Part shown: piece by piece, positions 5,503 to 12,432 of the stretch
How the letters are laid out: every line of letters begins with the position of its first letter
Numbering within the stretch: the stretch's first letter is position 1
DNA from: CAYQFQ01 sp964539415
Lineage (GTDB): Bacteria > Patescibacteriota > Minisyncoccia > Phycocordibacterales > GWA1-40-21
Direction of reading: 5' to 3'
Length of the DNA: 17,199 nt
Assembly: GCA_964539415.1 (NCBI GenBank)
Contig: CAZIID010000010.1
Span: 1-17,199 of the forward strand
The notes under the pieces: generated by a model
Told to the model about the DNA's origin: nothing
What the model saw: the letters and a program-made list of their open reading frames with translations, nothing else
Databases searched by the model: none
Position numbers and translations under genes: made by a program

Positions 5503-5883
5503 TTACTTCTTATCTGCGGCCTTTCTTCCTGTTCCCATAGTCTTTCTTGTGTTACCACGGAGAGTTCTTGAGTTGGTCTTTGTTCTCTGACCTCTACAAG
5601 GAAGTTTCTTTATGTGTCTCAAGCCTCTGTAAGACTTGATATCTTTTAATCTTTTAATATTAGAAGATACTTCTCTTTTAAGGTCACCTTCTATTTTTAA
5701 ACTTTCAATAACTTTTCTAATCTTGTTTTCTTCGTCTGCTGTAATCTCTGACACCTTCTTTTCAATATCAACTTTAGATTCCTTTAAGATTGATTTTGCA
5801 CGAGAAAGTCCAATTCCGTAAAGAACTGTTAGACCAACCTTTATTTTCTTATTATCTGGTAATGTTATTCCTGCTACACGCAT
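5503..5883 (-). CDS. rpsM: Small-subunit ribosomal protein S13 (uS13)
   Basis: S13 sits in the 30S head and bridges to the 50S subunit and P-site tRNA. The 126-residue product begins MRVAGITLPDNKKIKVGLTV, continues YGIGLSRAKSIL (the helix-two-turn-helix region) and IKSYRGLRHIKKLPCRGQRT, and ends in the basic tail with RTLRGNTRKTMGTGRKAADK. The Arg/Lys-rich tail that touches tRNA is complete. Length is normal. rpmJ ends 49 bases upstream and rpsK starts 18 bases downstream. Confidence 0.98.
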   Translation of the reverse strand: MRVAGITLPDNKKIKVGLTVLYGIGLSRAKSILKESKVDIEKKVSEITADEENKIRKVIESLKIEGDLKREVSSNIKRLKDIKSYRGLRHIKKLPCRGQRTKTNSRTLRGNTRKTMGTGRKAADKK

Positions 5884-5932
5884 ATAAAATTTATTAAGAG
5901 CTACAATAGCACTTATTTATAAAATAATCAAA

Positions 5933-6049
5933 TTATCCTTGCCTCTGCTTATGTCTAGGGTTTGAAGGACATGTTATGTAAACTCGACCCTTTCTCCTAA
6001 CGACTCTGCATTTGGCACAAATCTTTTTTACTGATGTTCTTACTCTCAT
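5933..6049 (-). CDS. rpmJ: Large-subunit ribosomal protein L36 (bL36)
   Basis: L36 is a tiny zinc-ribbon protein of the 50S subunit. The 38-residue translation starts MRVRTSVKKICAKCRVVRRK and ends CPSNPRHKQRQG. The four zinc ligands are visible at C11, C14, C27 and H33, so this is the zinc-binding form. It lies between infA (10-base gap) and rpsM, its standard place. The frame was read directly from the sequence because the gene is short. Confidence 0.96.
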   Translation of the reverse strand: MRVRTSVKKICAKCRVVRRKGRVYITCPSNPRHKQRQG

Positions 6050-6059
6050 TTGTTTTTAT

Positions 6060-6275
6060 TTAAATTCTCTTAATTATTCTTGCTTTTCCTCCGTAATCAT
6101 CCAGTTGTAAAATCACTTTATCACCGATAAGAACTCTTATCCTGTGAAGTCTCATTTTACCTGCAAGATATGCCATTATTTCTTCACCACTTGATTCAAG
6201 TCTTACCTTGAAAAGTGTGTTAGGAAAGGCCTCTAAAACTAATCCAGCCACCGAAGGCTTATTTTTTTCGTTCAT
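6060..6275 (-). CDS. infA: Translation initiation factor IF-1
   Basis: IF-1 binds the A site of the 30S subunit during initiation. The 71-residue product reads MNEKNKPSVAGLVLEAFPNT and contains the OB-fold motifs FKVRLESSGEEIMAYLAGKM, RLHRIRVLIGDKV and a C-terminal GGKARIIKRI. The family length is about 72. The frame has an upstream ATG at 6323 that would add MTILVFLLLLNLLLKK. I rejected it because that ATG lies inside the -35 box of the operon promoter and because the extension has no counterpart in IF-1. No Shine-Dalgarno sequence precedes the chosen start. It heads the ribosomal operon. Confidence 0.95.
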   Translation of the reverse strand: MNEKNKPSVAGLVLEAFPNTLFKVRLESSGEEIMAYLAGKMRLHRIRVLIGDKVILQLDDYGGKARIIKRI

Positions 6276-6295
6276 TTTTTTAAGCAACAAGTTCA

Positions 6296-6323
6296 ATAAT
6301 AACAAAAAAACCAATATAGTCAA
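6296..6323 (-). promoter_or_regulatory. Promoter of the infA-rpsI ribosomal operon
   Basis: On the minus strand TTGACT (6318-6323), a 16-base spacer and TATTAT (6296-6301) give an expected start near 6289, about 14 bases before the infA ATG. The next gene upstream ends at 6373, so this would be the promoter for the whole nine-gene operon. Confidence 0.6.
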
Positions 6324-6372
6324 GCATTTTTAAGATATCAAGACTATAAAATCAGAATATATTTTTGTATAT

Positions 6373-7731
6373 TTATTCTAATACCACTCTAACCTTTATA
6401 TTTTCAGCCTTTTTGGGCAAACTAAGATTCCATTGCGGTCTCAAATTTATACTGATTTTTTCTATTTCATCTGAGAATTCTGAACTTATCAACACTCCAA
6501 CTGTTGACTTTCTCATTCCGACTACAAACTTTTTGAGTCTATCTTCGTCAACTTTTTTTATAATCTTAACTTGTCCTTGTATATCCAAAGATAGAGATTC
6601 TTCCTCCCAAGGTTTTTCTGTTTTTGCTTTTAATTGAACAACTACATCGTTAGTAAAAATTGGATAAACTTCACCAGACTCATAACCCTCTATTTTATTT
6701 ACTGCTATGTATGAGGCTAGTTTCTTTTCATCAAAAACAAAAACTCTAAGTGTTGCTTTTTCACTTAATTCATTTTCCATAGAGACAATTCCAGAGACTG
6801 AATTGTCGTATTCAATATACTTTACATTCTCAAAATATACATAACCTTTTGGTACATTTGCAGAAAATTCCTTGATTAACTCTGTAGATAAAGTGCTTCT
6901 AAGTTCATTTTTGTATGTTTCTTTCTTTTCGTCTGATACTGTTTTTACAAGACCGATATATCCACCCTTTATGTCTGAACTTAATCTGCCATAAAAACCT
7001 TCATACTTACTTTTTGAATCTTTTAGACCAGGAATTGTAAAATCCCCCTTAAGATCTGAGACTTTCATATTGTATTTTTCTCCAGCTTCATCAGCAATAA
7101 TCTCAACCTCAATTTTTCCTGGAATTTTTTTATCACCTTCCATCTTAAAGCCCGGAACATCAACAGACTGTTTAATCTTGTATATTAGACCATCGGAAGT
7201 CTCTAACCTTGTGTTTACAATAAGCCTTTGTTTGGAAGTGCTATATTCATTAAAAATAAAAGCTTTACCAACCGCCTTGATGCTAGATTGTTGTTCGCTA
7301 TCTGGATCAACTTTTTTTGATACGGTCTTTTCTACTTGGACGATTTCAAAAGGAATGGATGAATTTTCGGAATCTTTTGATATTTTTAAGGTATCGTCTA
7401 GTTCTACAGAATTAGAATTTGGATAAACACGTATTTCAGCAGTAGAAAAAAGAGAAGAAAGTAAAAACACTGCAACCAAACAAACAACAACGGCTATAAT
7501 CCACATAGCTTTTCTACTTCTTGGTGTTATATTTTCTGCGCCTTGAGGAATAGATGCAAAAGTTGTAGAAAAAACGTCCTCACCTCTTTTCTTTTGGCTT
7601 ATCCAGATAGGTTTGTCTTCTTCAATTTTTTTACTTGCTGTTTCTTTGATTTGAGATACAACACAAATAGAGGTTCTGTTACCTTTTGGATCTTTATTTA
7701 CTATGATGTCTTGAATTATTTTTTTAGCCAT
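6373..7731 (-). CDS. Bitopic surface protein of unknown function (PilN-like topology)
   Basis: The 452-residue product has three parts. Residues 1-73 are polar and probably cytoplasmic, starting MAKKIIQDIIVNKDPKGNRT and including FASIPQGAENITPRSRK. Residues 76-95 form one membrane helix, MWIIAVVVCLVAVFLLSSLF. Residues 96-452 are an outward domain of beta-strand character, with VYPNSNSVELDD, AFIFNEYSTSKQRLIVNTRL, GLIYKIKQSVDVPGFK and repeated strand-rich blocks. There is one Cys in the tail (C23) and one in the membrane helix (C84), and none in the outer domain. It recalls hypothetical proteins of Parcubacteria that I cannot name further. The next gene upstream encodes an actin-fold protein, so a PilM/PilN-like pairing, in which the cytoplasmic tail binds the ATPase, is a reasonable guess. 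Function is not established. Confidence 0.7.
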   Translation of the reverse strand: MAKKIIQDIIVNKDPKGNRTSICVVSQIKETASKKIEEDKPIWISQKKRGEDVFSTTFASIPQGAENITPRSRKAMWIIAVVVCLVAVFLLSSLFSTAEIRVYPNSNSVELDDTLKISKDSENSSIPFEIVQVEKTVSKKVDPDSEQQSSIKAVGKAFIFNEYSTSKQRLIVNTRLETSDGLIYKIKQSVDVPGFKMEGDKKIPGKIEVEIIADEAGEKYNMKVSDLKGDFTIPGLKDSKSKYEGFYGRLSSDIKGGYIGLVKTVSDEKKETYKNELRSTLSTELIKEFSANVPKGYVYFENVKYIEYDNSVSGIVSMENELSEKATLRVFVFDEKKLASYIAVNKIEGYESGEVYPIFTNDVVVQLKAKTEKPWEEESLSLDIQGQVKIIKKVDEDRLKKFVVGMRKSTVGVLISSEFSDEIEKISINLRPQWNLSLPKKAENIKVRVVLE

Positions 7732-7807
7732 CCAATTAAAAGTTAATTTTTATTAAAATAATAACGATTTTTGATTTTATTTAAACCTATCTATTTACAG
7801 AGAAAAT

Positions 7808-9028
7808 TTAGTGGGACAAGTTTTTGTTTTTAAAAATTTTATCTATAAGTATTATAGCAAGTCTTAGATGTACGTCATTTGTGAATATCTCTTGTTTCTT
7901 AAAAAAAGAGACGAACTTCCTGTCATCAAGTATGGATATATTAAAATCGTTATCAGTAATACCAGGTCCTTTAAGTTTACTCTCTTTAATTTTTTTGCCA
8001 ACTATTCCTGTAATTTCATCATCTGCAATAATAAAAATATCCTTGGGTATATTACCATTTGGTGAAATTTCTTTAAAAATTTCAAATAAATTGTTTGTCC
8101 ATTCTTTTATGGCAAGATTAACAGATATTTCAACTTGCGATGCTGTTTTTTCATCACAATTGCCATGACATTTCATATTTATAAGTGAAGATGCTATATT
8201 TTGCGGAACCTTTAATGATTCAGATATTTTATTGATGATAACTCTTTTTCCAAAAGGAAAAGTAAGAACTTTTTCTACTGAATCATCCTGTGCTACGCAT
8301 ATTTCTGTAGTTTCACCTCCGATATCTAGCAAGACAAAATCATTTTTAACTGGATAAGCATCACGAACAAAAGAAAAACCGGAAAGTATAAAAGAATGCA
8401 TTATGTATTCATCCGTAATAATATTTTTGCTTATTGAACCAAGTATTTTTTCTAAAATATCATTTTGAATAATACTCAAAAACACATTGACCTCAAACGA
8501 ATTTACGCTTTTTTTAATTACATTTTCTATTTTATAACCATTTAATTTGGTTTGAACTATAGACTCTTCAAAAACTTTAAATTTATCTTTTACTTTTTTG
8601 TCTTTTGGTAAGGAGCTATCAAAGACATCTTTTCCTTCTGTTTGTTTGATTTGGTTTACAAAATCTTCTGTAATTGTGAAGGCTTTGTCTTTTTTTACTT
8701 TAAAATATTTGCTTTGAGACAAAATCCATGGAGAAGAAATATTGATATGTATATTATCAACCTTATATTCTTTTTTAAAAATACCAGATGGAGAAAGGTA
8801 TTTTTTCCTCATTGAAAGGGAGACCTGATCAAATGCATCAAACATTGAAGACAAGTATTTCTTTATTCCAAATTTAATAGCATCACCAAATTCTATTTTT
8901 TCATAAAAAAGTATTTCGGGTTTTTCTTGTGTAGAAAAATTAACAATAGAACAACTAAGACTTTCACTTTTTAAATCAAAAAGCAAAACTTTTTCTGTTT
9001 TATTTGAATTAAAAGAAAAGAGCGACAT
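7808..9028 (-). CDS. Actin-fold ATPase-like protein (PilM/FtsA type)
   Basis: The 406-residue protein looks like a member of the ASKHA/actin superfamily. An N-terminal phosphate-1-like strand, TEKVLLFDLKSESLSCSIVN (D18), and a phosphate-2 motif, FVLLDIGGETTEICVAQDDS (from F231), are followed by an FPFGKRVI turn and a late strand IFIIADDEITG, which occupies the place of the adenosine motif although the usual GG pair is absent. These features suit PilM or FtsA more than a sugar kinase. The start at 9028 was chosen over an ATG 13 codons upstream because a perfect TATAAT lies exactly six bases before it and MSLFSFNSNK fits a short N-terminus. The neighbour downstream is a single-pass protein with a cytoplasmic tail. 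True ATP binding is uncertain because the adenosine motif is degenerate. Confidence 0.65.
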   Translation of the reverse strand: MSLFSFNSNKTEKVLLFDLKSESLSCSIVNFSTQEKPEILFYEKIEFGDAIKFGIKKYLSSMFDAFDQVSLSMRKKYLSPSGIFKKEYKVDNIHINISSPWILSQSKYFKVKKDKAFTITEDFVNQIKQTEGKDVFDSSLPKDKKVKDKFKVFEESIVQTKLNGYKIENVIKKSVNSFEVNVFLSIIQNDILEKILGSISKNIITDEYIMHSFILSGFSFVRDAYPVKNDFVLLDIGGETTEICVAQDDSVEKVLTFPFGKRVIINKISESLKVPQNIASSLINMKCHGNCDEKTASQVEISVNLAIKEWTNNLFEIFKEISPNGNIPKDIFIIADDEITGIVGKKIKESKLKGPGITDNDFNISILDDRKFVSFFKKQEIFTNDVHLRLAIILIDKIFKNKNLSH

Positions 9029-9055
9029 ATGGATATTATAATACCTGTCGCTCTT
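9018..9055 (-). promoter_or_regulatory. Hairpin holding the start codon, with TATAAT in its loop
   Basis: AAGAGCGACA (9018-9027) and TGTCGCTCTT (9046-9055) form a perfect 10-bp stem with an 18-base loop. On the minus strand the loop carries TATAAT (9035-9040), which ends six bases before the ATG (9028-9026). The last two bases of that ATG are already in the stem, and the stem is followed by TTCTTTT. A transcript coming through from alaS could fold it, giving a terminator-like hairpin or a hidden start codon. A transcript starting at the local promoter lacks the 5' arm and stays open. No good -35 is seen. Confidence 0.6.
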
Positions 9056-9085
9056 AACTGCAATCAAATTTATAAATTTTTGATA

Positions 9086-10885
9086 TTATTCCAAAATTGC
9101 TTTTATTCTTCTGATACCCGCACTTGAAGCTTCCTCTTTTACAATTTTAAAATGTCCGAGCTCAGATGTGTTTGCAACATGCGGACCTCCACAAAATTCT
9201 GTGCTGAAATCTCCTATTTTATATACCTTCACGACATCACCGTATTTAGATAAATCAAAAGATAATGTCGTAACAATCTTCTTAGCTTCTTCTTTTTGTA
9301 ATTCAAGCATCTCTACAGGAATTTTTTCGGCAATTTTATCATTTACCATATCCTCAACGGCTTTCAATTGCTCTGCTGTAAGTTTCTCAGGCCAGTTGAA
9401 ATCAAAACGCATCCTTTCTGTCGTGATATTGCTACCTTTTTGAGTTATTTCTCCATTCAAAACTCTTCTTAGTGATGCAAGAAGCAAGTGCGTTGCTGTA
9501 TGATACTTGGTTTCCATTTCTCCAGTTCCTGCAAGACCTCCCTTAAACTTCTGTTCAGCACCGACTTTTGAAATTTCTTGATGTTTTTTGAATTCTTCAG
9601 CAAAAGAAACACTATCTACTAATATTCCTTTTTCGGTAGCCAATTCTTTTGTTAATTCAAATGGAAAACCGTAAGTAGAAAACAAAAGAAAAGCATCTTT
9701 TCCAGAAATGTTTGCACTACTGATTTTTTCAAATTCTTTCAAACCATTACTTAATGTCTTTCTGAATTTATCATCTTCATTTTTTATCACTTCAATAATT
9801 TCTTTTTGTTTTAGAGATAAAACAGGGTAAGCGTAAGTAAGTTGCTCAATAACAACATTTGCTAAATCAAAAATAGTCTCTTTTGAAATACCGAGCTGAT
9901 CTATATATTTAATAGTTCTTCTCAAAAGCCTTCTCAAAACATACCCAGCCTCGGTATTTGAAGGTATTACTCCATCAGATATCATCATTACAGAAGAACG
10001 AATATGGTCGGCGACAATTCTTTCGGCTCTTTCGTCTTGTTTATTTACATTTTTCTTTATCTTAGCCAAAATAGCTTCAAAAATATCTGTATCAAACACG
10101 GTAGTCTTACCCTGCATTACTACAGTTGTTCTTTCAAGACCCATACCTGTATCAACGTTCTTTTTTGTAAGTGGAATATATTTACCGTCTGCGGTTTTAT
10201 TAAACTCCATAAAAACATTATTCCAAATTTCAATAATTCTTCCGGACTTCACAAGGTCGGCAAATTTACCCTCAACTTTTCCATCTTGTGGTCGCACGTC
10301 ATAAAACATTTCAGTATCTCCACCACAAGGACCAACTTGGCCTGCAATCCAAAAATTATCATCCTTACCGAGGGGAATAATTTTTACGTCACCACTTATT
10401 ATCTCATCAGTACCTGCAACTTCAGCTGTAATACTATGTTTAGCAAAATTTTCTTTCCAAATAGTAATAGACTCGTCATCACGCGGAATACCCTCTTCTC
10501 CCTTAAAGACAGTTACGAAAAGTCTCTCTGGATCAAGACCAAGTCCTTCATCTTTGCTCGTAAGAAATTCTAAGCTCCATTCTATGGCTTCTTTTTTAAA
10601 ATAATCACCAAGAGACCAGTTGCCCATCATCTCAAAAAACGTTAAATGTCTATTATCACCGACATCGTCTATATCTCCTGTCCTGACGCATTTTTGAACG
10701 TCTACGAGCCTTGTGCCGGCTGGATGTTTAGCCCCCAAAAGGTAAGGAACGAGTGGTTGCATTCCGGCGGTGGTAAACAAAGAAGATGGATCATTTTCAG
10801 GTATTAGAGATGCAGAAGGGATTATTGAATGTCCTCTTTTTTCAAAAAACTTTAAATATCTTTGTCTTATCTCGCTTGATTTCAT
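9086..10885 (-). CDS. alaS: Alanyl-tRNA synthetase, short form without C-terminal domain
   Basis: AlaRS charges tRNA-Ala and hydrolyses mischarged Ser- or Gly-tRNA-Ala. The 599-residue protein has the class II core with motif 2 around RHLTFFEMMGNWSLGDYFKK (79-98) and motif 3 DTGMGLERTT (245-254), a tRNA-recognition helical region with GYVLRRLLRRTI, and the editing domain with zinc ligands H462, H466 (YHTATHLLL) and C565, H569 (EFCGGPHV). It stops directly after the editing domain, so the C-terminal C-Ala/oligomerisation domain of the usual 870-residue enzyme is absent. The end is a clean stop with no remnant downstream. An extended -10, TGG-TATATT, lies seven bases before the ATG. It is followed by the actin-fold gene. 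Confidence 0.97.
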   Translation of the reverse strand: MKSSEIRQRYLKFFEKRGHSIIPSASLIPENDPSSLFTTAGMQPLVPYLLGAKHPAGTRLVDVQKCVRTGDIDDVGDNRHLTFFEMMGNWSLGDYFKKEAIEWSLEFLTSKDEGLGLDPERLFVTVFKGEEGIPRDDESITIWKENFAKHSITAEVAGTDEIISGDVKIIPLGKDDNFWIAGQVGPCGGDTEMFYDVRPQDGKVEGKFADLVKSGRIIEIWNNVFMEFNKTADGKYIPLTKKNVDTGMGLERTTVVMQGKTTVFDTDIFEAILAKIKKNVNKQDERAERIVADHIRSSVMMISDGVIPSNTEAGYVLRRLLRRTIKYIDQLGISKETIFDLANVVIEQLTYAYPVLSLKQKEIIEVIKNEDDKFRKTLSNGLKEFEKISSANISGKDAFLLFSTYGFPFELTKELATEKGILVDSVSFAEEFKKHQEISKVGAEQKFKGGLAGTGEMETKYHTATHLLLASLRRVLNGEITQKGSNITTERMRFDFNWPEKLTAEQLKAVEDMVNDKIAEKIPVEMLELQKEEAKKIVTTLSFDLSKYGDVVKVYKIGDFSTEFCGGPHVANTSELGHFKIVKEEASSAGIRRIKAILE

Positions 10886-10892
10886 ATAGAAA

Positions 10893-10901
10893 AATATACC
10901 A
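10893..10901 (-). promoter_or_regulatory. Extended -10 promoter of alaS
   Basis: On the minus strand TGG-TATATT (10893-10901) ends seven bases before the alaS ATG. The expected transcription start falls within one or two bases of the start codon, so the mRNA would have almost no leader. There is no clear -35, as is usual for extended -10 promoters. Confidence 0.5.
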
Positions 10902-10925
10902 TAATAGCGGAAAATTAAAAAGATT

Positions 10926-11519
10926 CTACTTTTTTAATATCTTAATATCCTTTTTTAGTTCTGGAAGTTTGGTTGGATTATAAACAGCCACACAAGGATG
11001 ATACAAACAAACTATTTTTATAGGCCCATATGAGGTGTCCGTATCAAAGCTTCTACCGTGCATTTTTCCTATTGGTTCAATTTTATTTTTCAATCCAAAC
11101 TTCTCCATAATATACCCCATTGAATATCTACCCAAAGCACAAATTACTTTCGGCTGAATTATTTCTATTTGCCTATCTAAAAACGGTCCGTATATTTCAA
11201 TTTCCTTTGGCGTTGGATCTCTATTTTCCTGTGGTCTATCTTTTACAATATTTGTTATATAAATCTCTTCTCTTTTTATTTTAATATGACCAAGAAGAGA
11301 ATCTAAAACTTTTCCCGCAGTTCCACAAAAAGGTTTACCAGTCTTAGCTTCATTTCTTCCAGGGGCTTCTCCAACAAACATAATTTTGCTATCCAAACTT
11401 CCCTCTCCAATAACAGGAAAATATTTGTTTTCAGTTCTATATAAAAAAAGAGGCGAAATCTTTAAATTCAAGATTTCGTCTTCTATTTTTTTAATTTTAT
11501 TTAACTTCTCTGAAGACAT
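10926..11519 (-). CDS. Family-4-type uracil-DNA glycosylase lacking Fe-S ligands
   Basis: Family-4 UDGs remove uracil from DNA to start base-excision repair. The 197-residue protein carries motif A, GEAPGRNEAKTGKPFCGTAG (50-69), the segment TNIVKDRPQENRDPTPKEIE (89-108) and motif B, HPCVAVYNP (174-182). In the family a 4Fe-4S cluster is held by four Cys: CxxC near the N-terminus, one in the VKCRP segment and one about 16 residues later. Here the matching positions are L19 and S22 (in NLKISPLF), D94 (VKDRP) and Y110 (IEIYGPFL), so all four ligands are gone. The catalytic motifs look intact, which argues for a cluster-free enzyme rather than a pseudogene. It begins four bases after the ATP-cone gene, so the two are probably co-transcribed. 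Confidence 0.88.
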   Translation of the reverse strand: MSSEKLNKIKKIEDEILNLKISPLFLYRTENKYFPVIGEGSLDSKIMFVGEAPGRNEAKTGKPFCGTAGKVLDSLLGHIKIKREEIYITNIVKDRPQENRDPTPKEIEIYGPFLDRQIEIIQPKVICALGRYSMGYIMEKFGLKNKIEPIGKMHGRSFDTDTSYGPIKIVCLYHPCVAVYNPTKLPELKKDIKILKK

Positions 11520-11523
11520 TTAA

Positions 11524-12366
11524 TTACAAAACACAATTTGCACAAGCACTTAATATTTCTTCTCTTATGACTTTAGCTTTCTTTTCATTAAAACCAAGCT
11601 TTTCTAATAAGCCAACTTCTGTAAGCTTTTTTGAAATAACATATCCTTTTGCAAGTAACATGTTTTTTTCACTTGTTGTTATTGTGGTAAGAGCTGTTAT
11701 AGGAATAAGCTCGGATTTTTCTATCATATTATGCAAAGTATTGCTGTATGGATAATTCCAACCTATCAAATGCAATCTCTGACATTCACTGTAGCTTATT
11801 GCTGTATGGCTGAATTTGGTATTTGTTATAAGCCATCCATCAGTAACTTTTCTTTTCTTGCCACCAAAATCAAATTCAAGACCTATAAGATCATCAAAAC
11901 GAGCTTTCACATACAACGCAACTTTTAAATCTGATTTCATTTCCATATGTGCATGAAATTTTGCTTCAAGCATAACAAGTTCATTTTCTTTCCAAGCAAC
12001 AATATCAACCTCATGTTCTGCACATCTACCAGTTACAATTTTATTTGTTACTGTCTCATAACCTTGTGATCTCAAAATCTCTGAAACAAACTGTTCAAAC
12101 GGAAAACCTGTTGGTCCAAGCATACCTACTGCTTTTCGCAAAGAGTATCTTACAGCAACGGATTTCTGTTTTCTTTTTAAAATAGAAAAAGCTTCTTGAT
12201 ATATTTCTCTCGTAGTAATACCGTCATGAAGCTGACCTCCAACCTCTAAAATTATATTTTTAATAACCTCTTCGGTAGCACCTAGTTTTTTTAAAGAATA
12301 TTCTAATTTTTTATAGTCAAATAGTTCTTTCTCACCATTTGCTTTTATAACATAAAATTCTGGCAT
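11524..12366 (-). CDS. ATP-cone domain fused to a PD-(D/E)xK nuclease-like domain
   Basis: Residues 3-90 look like an ATP-cone, the nucleotide-sensing module of ribonucleotide reductases and NrdR: FYVIKANGEKELFDYKKLEY, then GITTREIYQEAFSILKR and VAVRYSLRKAVGMLGPTGFP. Residues 91-210 look like an Mrr-type nuclease fold: helix FEQFVSEILRSQGYE, then EVDIVAWKENELVMLEAKFH with D121, E134 and K136 in D-x12-E-x-K spacing, and a strand GWLITNTKFSHTAI. Residues 220-280 are helical with a helix-hairpin-helix look (VGLLEKLGFNEKKAKVIREE) and end in a CxxC (C275, C278). A role as a DNA nuclease sensed by ATP or dATP is inference. TATGAT lies six bases before the ATG, within a palindrome. It probably forms an operon with the UDG. 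Confidence 0.75.
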   Translation of the reverse strand: MPEFYVIKANGEKELFDYKKLEYSLKKLGATEEVIKNIILEVGGQLHDGITTREIYQEAFSILKRKQKSVAVRYSLRKAVGMLGPTGFPFEQFVSEILRSQGYETVTNKIVTGRCAEHEVDIVAWKENELVMLEAKFHAHMEMKSDLKVALYVKARFDDLIGLEFDFGGKKRKVTDGWLITNTKFSHTAISYSECQRLHLIGWNYPYSNTLHNMIEKSELIPITALTTITTSEKNMLLAKGYVISKKLTEVGLLEKLGFNEKKAKVIREEILSACANCVL

Positions 12367-12370
12367 GCAA

Positions 12371-12387
12371 TAATCATAACATGATTA
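12371..12387 (-). promoter_or_regulatory. -10 box inside a palindrome, upstream of the ATP-cone gene
   Basis: TAATCAT-AAC-ATGATTA is a perfect 7-bp inverted repeat. On the minus strand it contains TATGAT (12373-12378), preceded by TGT as an extended -10, ending six bases before the ATG at 12366. A protein bound to the palindrome would cover the promoter, so it could be an operator. The short arms make chance possible. Confidence 0.4.
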
Positions 12388-12432
12388 AACAAAAAGATAA
12401 ATTTACTCCTTTAGAATTTAAGCTTTATGCTT

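Noticed and set aside
6276..6323. N-terminal extension of infA with a hydrophobic stretch
   Set aside because: The upstream ATG falls inside the -35 box of the operon promoter, and IF-1 has no such extension; the start at 6275 gives the normal length.
9029..9067. Upstream start (13 extra codons) for the actin-fold gene
   Set aside because: It would place the start codon upstream of a perfect TATAAT and across a hairpin; the start at 9028 fits the promoter and the fold.
10004..10573. 189-residue plus-strand ORF opposite alaS
   Set aside because: It lies entirely antisense to the conserved alaS core, with Cys/His/Phe-rich composition typical of an antisense shadow.
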